This document shows, piece by piece, positions 6,708 through 9,232 of a stretch of 9,232 nucleotides of DNA. The stretch's first letter is position 1; every line of letters starts with the position of its first letter. The translations under genes were made by a program, and so were the position numbers. The notes under the pieces were generated by a model that saw only the letters and a list, made by a program, of their open reading frames with translations, searched no databases and was not told the DNA's origin. Origin of the DNA: Methanocorpusculum sp. (GTDB taxonomy: Archaea; Halobacteriota; Methanomicrobia; Methanomicrobiales; Methanocorpusculaceae); NCBI GenBank assembly GCA_029987235.1, contig DALTWF010000046.1:1-9232 (forward strand). Reading direction: 5' to 3'.

Positions 6708-6715
6708 GAATATAG
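6708..6715 (-). promoter_or_regulatory. Candidate TATA box of rio1
   Basis: CTATATTC on the minus strand is centred about 37 bases before the rio1 ATG at 6675, predicting a leader of about 10 bases. A stronger-looking box (6685-6693, GTATATACT on the plus strand) is too close to the ATG to serve this start. Confidence 0.35.
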
Positions 6716-6783
6716 AGGTTTGGGGGGAAAATCGGCTTGCAGGAAACTATCTGTATAACCGCTGTACACATCGCTGTAAACCT

Positions 6784-6813
6784 GTATAAAAATTTTAAAA
6801 TTTTAAACAGATA
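6784..6813 (+). repeat. 30-bp direct repeat, copy A (upstream of the Fic gene)
   Basis: This AT-rich block begins GTATAAAA and ends ACAGATA. It matches 6856-6885 at 27 of 30 positions without gaps; the differences are at repeat positions 9, 13 and 23. It contains a TATA box placed suitably for the ATG at 6818. Confidence 0.85.
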
Positions 6814-6817
6814 GTGG

Positions 6818-7990
6818 ATGAACTGTTCGAACAGTATACAGATAACCGGGGACGAGTATAAAATTTTGAAAATTTTAGACAGATATATATGCGATGAAGA
6901 TATATTATTTAGTGTGACATTCGACCCGCAGATTCCTTATGACACTCTGCCTTTGCTGCCGCCGAAAGTAAATCTTGAGACACCTGCTGTGTGGAAAGCC
7001 TGCAATGCGGCAACTCTGTCTCTTGCAAGGCTCAGCGAAGCTCTTCATCTTATACCAAACCCGGATATTCTGATTAGTTCACTTTCCCTGCTTGAAGCAG
7101 CCTCCAGTTCGGAGATAGAAAATATCTTTACCACCTGCGATTCGCTGTATCAGGCGATGAGTACCGATTTGGAACATACTGACCCGTCCACGAAGGAGGT
7201 TTTGAACTATCGCGAGGCGTTGTATGCGGGATTTCATGACCTGCAGAAAAATCCGCAGATAAGTGAGGAGATGATAACTCATGTCTGCAGTACCATTTTG
7301 GGAAAACCTGTTGTCCGCCGGAATTGCGGGGTGTATATCGGCAATGAGAAAAGCCGTGTTTACACGCCGCCAGCGGATGCGGAGGTAATCGATACTCTGC
7401 TTCATCAGCTTGCCGGATACATGAACTCACCTGCCGAGCCTGACCCGCTTATCTGTCTTGCCCTGATTCATTATCAGTTTGAAGCAATCCACCCGTTTAT
7501 TGACGGGAACGGAAGAACGGGGCGCATTCTTAATATTTTATATCTGATACGCCAGAAACGTCTTGCTCTTCCGGTTTTGTATCTAAGCAAGTTCATCATC
7601 GAAAATAAATCCGAGTATTACCGGCTTTTGCACAATGTAACCGCAAACGGGGAGTTTGAGGAGTGGGTCATTTTTATGCTTCATGCGCTGCGGGAGACTG
7701 CTGACTGGACATATGAAAAAGTGCATGCGGTATATGATTTAATGAAGCGTACGGCGGATTTCTGCCGGGAAAAGCTGCCTAATCACATGTATTCGTATGA
7801 ATTAGTGGAACTGATTTTCCTGCAGCCGTACTGCAAGCCGAAGCATCTGATTGATGCGGGGATTGGCAATCGTCAGACGGCTATGAAATATCTGAAGGAG
7901 CTTGAGGCATTGGGTGTTCTTTCCTCGCAGAAGATTTCGCGGGAGAAGGTGTATGTGAACAAGGCGCTGTATGCGCTTGTTTCCGGCTGA
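6818..7990 (+). CDS. Fic-domain protein AMP-transferase with winged-helix C-terminus
   Basis: A 390-residue Fic protein, predicted to transfer AMP from ATP to a target hydroxyl side chain. The catalytic motif is complete, HPFIDGNGRTGR (225-236), with H225 the catalytic base and N231, R233 and R236 for phosphate and metal binding. Just after the Fic/DOC N-terminal segment (FDPQIPYDTLPLLPP, 35-49) lies the inhibitory-helix motif SSEIEN (97-102, E101). This marks a class II, self-inhibited Fic protein. The C-terminus (about 325-388) looks like a winged helix-turn-helix. Related proteins usually begin near VTFDPQIPY, so residues 1-32 are unusual. A GTG at 6914 with a TATA box 27 bases upstream may be the true start. 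The target is unknown. Upstream repeats suggest autoregulation. It ends exactly where the convergent MBL gene ends. Confidence 0.9.
   Translation: MNCSNSIQITGDEYKILKILDRYICDEDILFSVTFDPQIPYDTLPLLPPKVNLETPAVWKACNAATLSLARLSEALHLIPNPDILISSLSLLEAASSSEIENIFTTCDSLYQAMSTDLEHTDPSTKEVLNYREALYAGFHDLQKNPQISEEMITHVCSTILGKPVVRRNCGVYIGNEKSRVYTPPADAEVIDTLLHQLAGYMNSPAEPDPLICLALIHYQFEAIHPFIDGNGRTGRILNILYLIRQKRLALPVLYLSKFIIENKSEYYRLLHNVTANGEFEEWVIFMLHALRETADWTYEKVHAVYDLMKRTADFCREKLPNHMYSYELVELIFLQPYCKPKHLIDAGIGNRQTAMKYLKELEALGVLSSQKISREKVYVNKALYALVSG
6822..6835. repeat. Perfect 14-bp palindrome at the Fic start
   Basis: ACTGTTCGAACAGT is fully self-complementary. It begins 2 bases after the annotated ATG, in codons 2-6. 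A dyad of this length in this place is typical of a dimeric repressor site. Confidence 0.85.
6856..6885 (+). repeat. 30-bp direct repeat, copy B (inside the 5' end of the Fic frame)
   Basis: This second copy of the block at 6784-6813 would encode roughly residues 13-23 of the long Fic protein (EYKILKILDRY). A promoter-like block repeated inside the reading frame raises doubt that this part is translated. Confidence 0.85.
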
Positions 7991-8794
7991 TTACCAGTCG
8001 AATTCTGTTCCGACTCCGATTTCTTTTTCTATCGGAAATGTTTCATGAAATGCAGCGCGTACCATGAATGATGTGCAGTGGCAGGGATACACTTCGCGGA
8101 TTTTTTCGCGTCTGAAATAGTCAATCGTCTGTATTACCTGTTCGTTTACTTCTTTGAGGTGAAAGCCTCCCAAAACACCGAGCACGGGTTTTGCAAAGAG
8201 TTGTTTTGCGTAAGTGATAATATTGCAGATTCCTGCATGGGAGCATCCGGTAATAATGTATATTCCGTCTTTTCTTTCATATACGAGTGCCGAATCTTCC
8301 ACTACAAAGTCAGGAACCCTGCCTTTTGGCGTCACTTTTTCATCAAACTGTCTGCGGGATTCAAATGAGATGGTCTGCGGAATTTCGCCAAGGAAGGTGA
8401 TGTGTTCTGAAATTTTCTGCGGTCCCTGTTTCAGGGAGAGTGTAAATGTTTCTGCGAGTTCTTCTTCGCGGAATTGCGAGCCGGTCGGCAAATCTCCCCG
8501 GAGTTTTACGTTGAATGTGTCGGGGTGGGCAAAAAGCGGGGTTTTGGTTTTTACGAGCGGTATAAGTGCTGCAAGTCCTCCGGTGTGGTCGTCGTGGCCG
8601 TGTGAAAAGACCACTTTGGTAAGTTCATTCAGGTTTATGTGCAGGAATGCGGCGTTTCTGCTGAAAATATCCGAGTATCCGCAGTCGAACAGTATTTTAT
8701 CCGGTCCGTCTTCAATGCAGATTGAAAAGCCTGGTTCGGCAAGGAGGTTTTTGTTTATGGATGTGTAATTTTCGGCGAGGATTGTCAGATGCAT
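7991..8794 (-). CDS. Metallo-beta-lactamase-fold hydrolase (COG1237-like)
   Basis: A 267-residue enzyme of the metallo-beta-lactamase fold. Metal ligands are evident: SHGHDDHTGG (64-73, with H65, H67, D69 and H70), TGCSHAGICNI (182-192, H186), GGFHL (209-213, H212) and a late PCHC (237-240, H239). This pattern, with the GCSHAG and GGFHL loops, is that of the group that includes the archaeal dihydropterin-ribofuranosyl-aminobenzene 5'-phosphate synthase, an enzyme of methanopterin biosynthesis. Many members of the group are uncharacterised, so the family call is firm and the reaction is not. It has no signal peptide, so it is cytoplasmic. The start is the ATG at 8794; no Shine-Dalgarno or well-placed TATA box is clear. 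A repeat-rich, potentially structured leader (8807-8922) lies directly upstream. Confidence 0.9.
   Translation of the reverse strand: MHLTILAENYTSINKNLLAEPGFSICIEDGPDKILFDCGYSDIFSRNAAFLHINLNELTKVVFSHGHDDHTGGLAALIPLVKTKTPLFAHPDTFNVKLRGDLPTGSQFREEELAETFTLSLKQGPQKISEHITFLGEIPQTISFESRRQFDEKVTPKGRVPDFVVEDSALVYERKDGIYIITGCSHAGICNIITYAKQLFAKPVLGVLGGFHLKEVNEQVIQTIDYFRREKIREVYPCHCTSFMVRAAFHETFPIEKEIGVGTEFDW
8015..8036 (+). terminator. Possible Fic-gene terminator inside the MBL gene
   Basis: TCCGAT (8015-8020) and ATCGGA (8031-8036) flank a T-rich loop, TTCTTTTTCT, just 25 bases past the Fic stop. Since the two genes have no space between them, the rightward transcript must end inside the MBL gene, and this is the first T-rich structured site. 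Confidence 0.3.
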
Positions 8795-8806
8795 AAGAGA
8801 TATTTG

Positions 8807-8922
8807 TCGTCTCTGGTTATCTCAGTTGTGCATGAACCAACTCTGAATGACTTGCGCTTTCCTGAGGCTTTAGCCGAAGGTTTAAGCAAGTCTGAAGGAC
8901 TTGCGATTCGCGCCTGAGACGA
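8807..8922. other. Candidate structured RNA or leader with alternative pairings
   Basis: A closing stem pairs TCGTCTCtGG (8807-8816) with CCtGAGACGA (8913-8922), 9 bp with one T-T mismatch. Inside are AGTTG/CAACT (8824-8828/8838-8842), CCTgaGGC-TTTA-GCCgaAGG (8861-8880, symmetrical GA/GA internal loop on the plus strand) and GCAAGTC/GACTTGC (8886-8892/8898-8904). GCAAGTC can also pair with an identical GACTTGC at 8849-8855, enclosing the 8861-8880 hairpin. On the minus strand this lies 12 bases before the MBL start codon, as a leader would. It may equally be a repeated extragenic element. Pairings are seen; function is inferred. Confidence 0.4.
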
Positions 8923-8926
8923 AAAG

Positions 8927-8963
8927 CACCAAATCTTTCACTAAAAACACCAAAAATCTTTCA
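8927..8963 (+). repeat. Imperfect direct repeat CACCAAA(AA)TCTTTCA
   Basis: CACCAAATCTTTCA (8927-8940) recurs as CACCAAAAATCTTTCA (8948-8963). A shared core CGAAAAGCACCA (8920-8931) / CTAAAAACACCA (8941-8952) recurs inverted at 9015-9026. A separate 10-bp tandem, CGAAATGTTA/CGAAATGTAA, follows at 8974-8993. Confidence 0.7.
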
Positions 8964-9028
8964 TGAAAAGTATCGAAATGTTACGAAATGTAATGTTTTC
9001 GGGTTTTTCTCATCTGGTGTTTTTCGTG
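8939..9028. repeat. 13-bp inverted repeat with 64-base spacer
   Basis: CACTAAAAACACC (8939-8951) and GGTGTTTTTCGTG (9016-9028) are complementary at 12 of 13 positions. The arms could be ends of a small element or a long hairpin. No transposase is present. Confidence 0.65.
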
Positions 9029-9138
9029 ACGGAAGCGTAAGATACTTTACCATCACTTTCAATTAATCATCAGGAAATACCGGTCGGGTGAACAGTTTCA
9101 TTATTTCGCTGTCTGTAATGCCCTATATATAATTGTGT

Positions 9139-9145
9139 AAAAAAA
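9139..9145 (-). terminator. T7 run, likely terminator of a gene from the right
   Basis: Seven consecutive T on the minus strand lie about 65 bases after a possible leftward stop codon at 9211 and 22 bases after the GC-rich hairpin. Oligo-T is the usual archaeal termination signal. Confidence 0.4.
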
Positions 9146-9167
9146 GTCTTTTCAATTCAGAATGAAT

Positions 9168-9191
9168 AGGGGAAGGGTTTCCCCTTCCCTT
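9168..9191 (-). terminator. GC-rich hairpin with GAAA tetraloop
   Basis: GGGAAGGG (9170-9177) pairs perfectly with CCCTTCCC (9182-9189); a G-T and an A-T pair extend the stem to 10. On the minus strand the four-base loop reads GAAA, a stable GNRA tetraloop, whereas on the plus strand it is TTTC. This favours a function in leftward RNA, such as the 3' end of the gene to the right. Confidence 0.55.
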
Positions 9192-9210
9192 TCAGTTTCT
9201 TCCAAATCGC

Positions 9211-9232
9211 TTACGATTCAGATTCTTTCGTT
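9211..9232 (-). CDS. Possible 3' end of a gene entering from the right
   Basis: One leftward frame reads TKESES and then TAA at 9213-9211. The short hydrophilic tail, followed by a tetraloop hairpin and a T7 run, is what the end of a leftward gene would look like. With only seven codons visible, the frame cannot be verified and no function can be named. Confidence 0.28.

Larger units (their letters stand above)
6748..6913 (+). promoter_or_regulatory. Candidate operator/promoter region of the Fic gene
   Basis: Dense repeated motifs surround the Fic start. CTGTATA occurs at 6751-6757 and 6782-6788 (31 bp apart), with its inverse TATACAG at 6835-6841. ACAGATA occurs at 6807, 6838 and 6879, with the inverse TATCTGT at 6748-6754. 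A perfect 14-bp palindrome, ACTGTTCGAACAGT, covers 6822-6835. Spacings of 31 and 41 bp are near whole helical turns. TATA boxes at 6785-6791 and 6883-6890 lie about 29 and 27 bases before the ATG at 6818 and the GTG at 6914. The motifs are seen; regulation by the winged-helix Fic protein itself is inferred. Confidence 0.5.
8795..9210. other. Repeat-rich intergenic region
   Basis: No gene is apparent in these 416 bases. The left third (8807-8922) can fold into a branched structure. The middle (8920-9028) carries short direct repeats and a 13-bp inverted repeat. The right end holds TATATATAA (9124-9132), an A7 run (9139-9145) and a GC-rich hairpin (9168-9191). The boxes on the right can be read as a rightward promoter or, better supported, as the terminator of a leftward gene from beyond the window. 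Confidence 0.6.

Noticed and set aside
6676..6771. Longer N-terminus for Rio1
   Set aside because: The 32 extra residues translate the TATA-containing promoter and are unlike RIO1 N-termini; MTPGKNHPRE at 6675 fits the family.
8842..8905. C/D-box guide RNA (TGAATGA and CTGA-like pieces)
   Set aside because: The box C-like sequence is imperfect, the boxes are not arranged with the usual spacing, and terminal C and D boxes are not paired.
9162..9232. Rightward open frame from the ATG at 9162
   Set aside because: Its first codons span the perfect hairpin and the translation is Ser-rich and featureless; the leftward-terminator reading explains the hairpin better, though a rightward TATA box keeps it possible.

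Overview
The window comes from an archaeon, most likely a euryarchaeal methanogen. It carries genes for a Hel308 helicase, a Rio1 kinase, a two-KH-domain Pno1/Dim2-type protein and the KEOPS subunit Cgi121, all archaeal/eukaryal-type proteins. Promoters are TATA-box type, several starts look leaderless or nearly so, and terminators are T-runs. The set is compatible with Methanomicrobiales (for example Methanocorpusculum), but the genus is a guess.

Layout. Positions 1-42 appear to hold the first 14 codons of a leftward gene that leaves the window. Positions 43-786 are AT-rich and apparently gene-free; they hold an 11-C tract, a polypurine tract and a three-copy 22-bp tandem repeat. A GNAT acetyltransferase (787-1284, +) faces a leftward cluster. 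Read in transcription order, that cluster is Rio1 kinase (6675-5851), KH protein (5828-5286), Hel308 helicase (5196-2992), Cgi121 (2986-2504) and a membrane-anchored transglutaminase-like protein (2501-1443). The last three are separated by only 5 and 2 nt, so they are almost certainly cotranscribed; a T-rich terminator lies at 1406-1422. Rightward of rio1 and divergent from it is a Fic AMP-transferase with a winged-helix C-terminus (6818-7990, +). It meets a metallo-beta-lactamase-fold hydrolase (8794-7991, -) stop codon to stop codon with no bases between. Positions 8795-9210 are gene-free but dense in inverted and direct repeats. At the far right a leftward gene may end at 9211, with a hairpin and T-run behind it.

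How the genes fit together. Rio1 and the KH protein both belong to small-subunit ribosome maturation. Cgi121 belongs to the KEOPS complex, which makes t6A in tRNA. Hel308 is a replication-fork and recombination helicase. The cluster therefore combines information-processing housekeeping genes with one surface protein at its end. The Fic and MBL genes look like accessory or metabolic neighbours.

The two most interesting places are both non-coding. The first is the start region of the Fic gene. It has a 30-bp direct repeat (27/30 identical, 72 bp apart), a perfect 14-bp palindrome and several CTGTATA/ACAGATA boxes; together these suggest autoregulation and may mean the true start is the GTG at 6914. 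The second is the segment 8807-8922 just upstream of the MBL gene. There a 9-bp closing stem encloses hairpins, and one strand (8886-8892) can pair with either of two identical partners, a switch-like arrangement.
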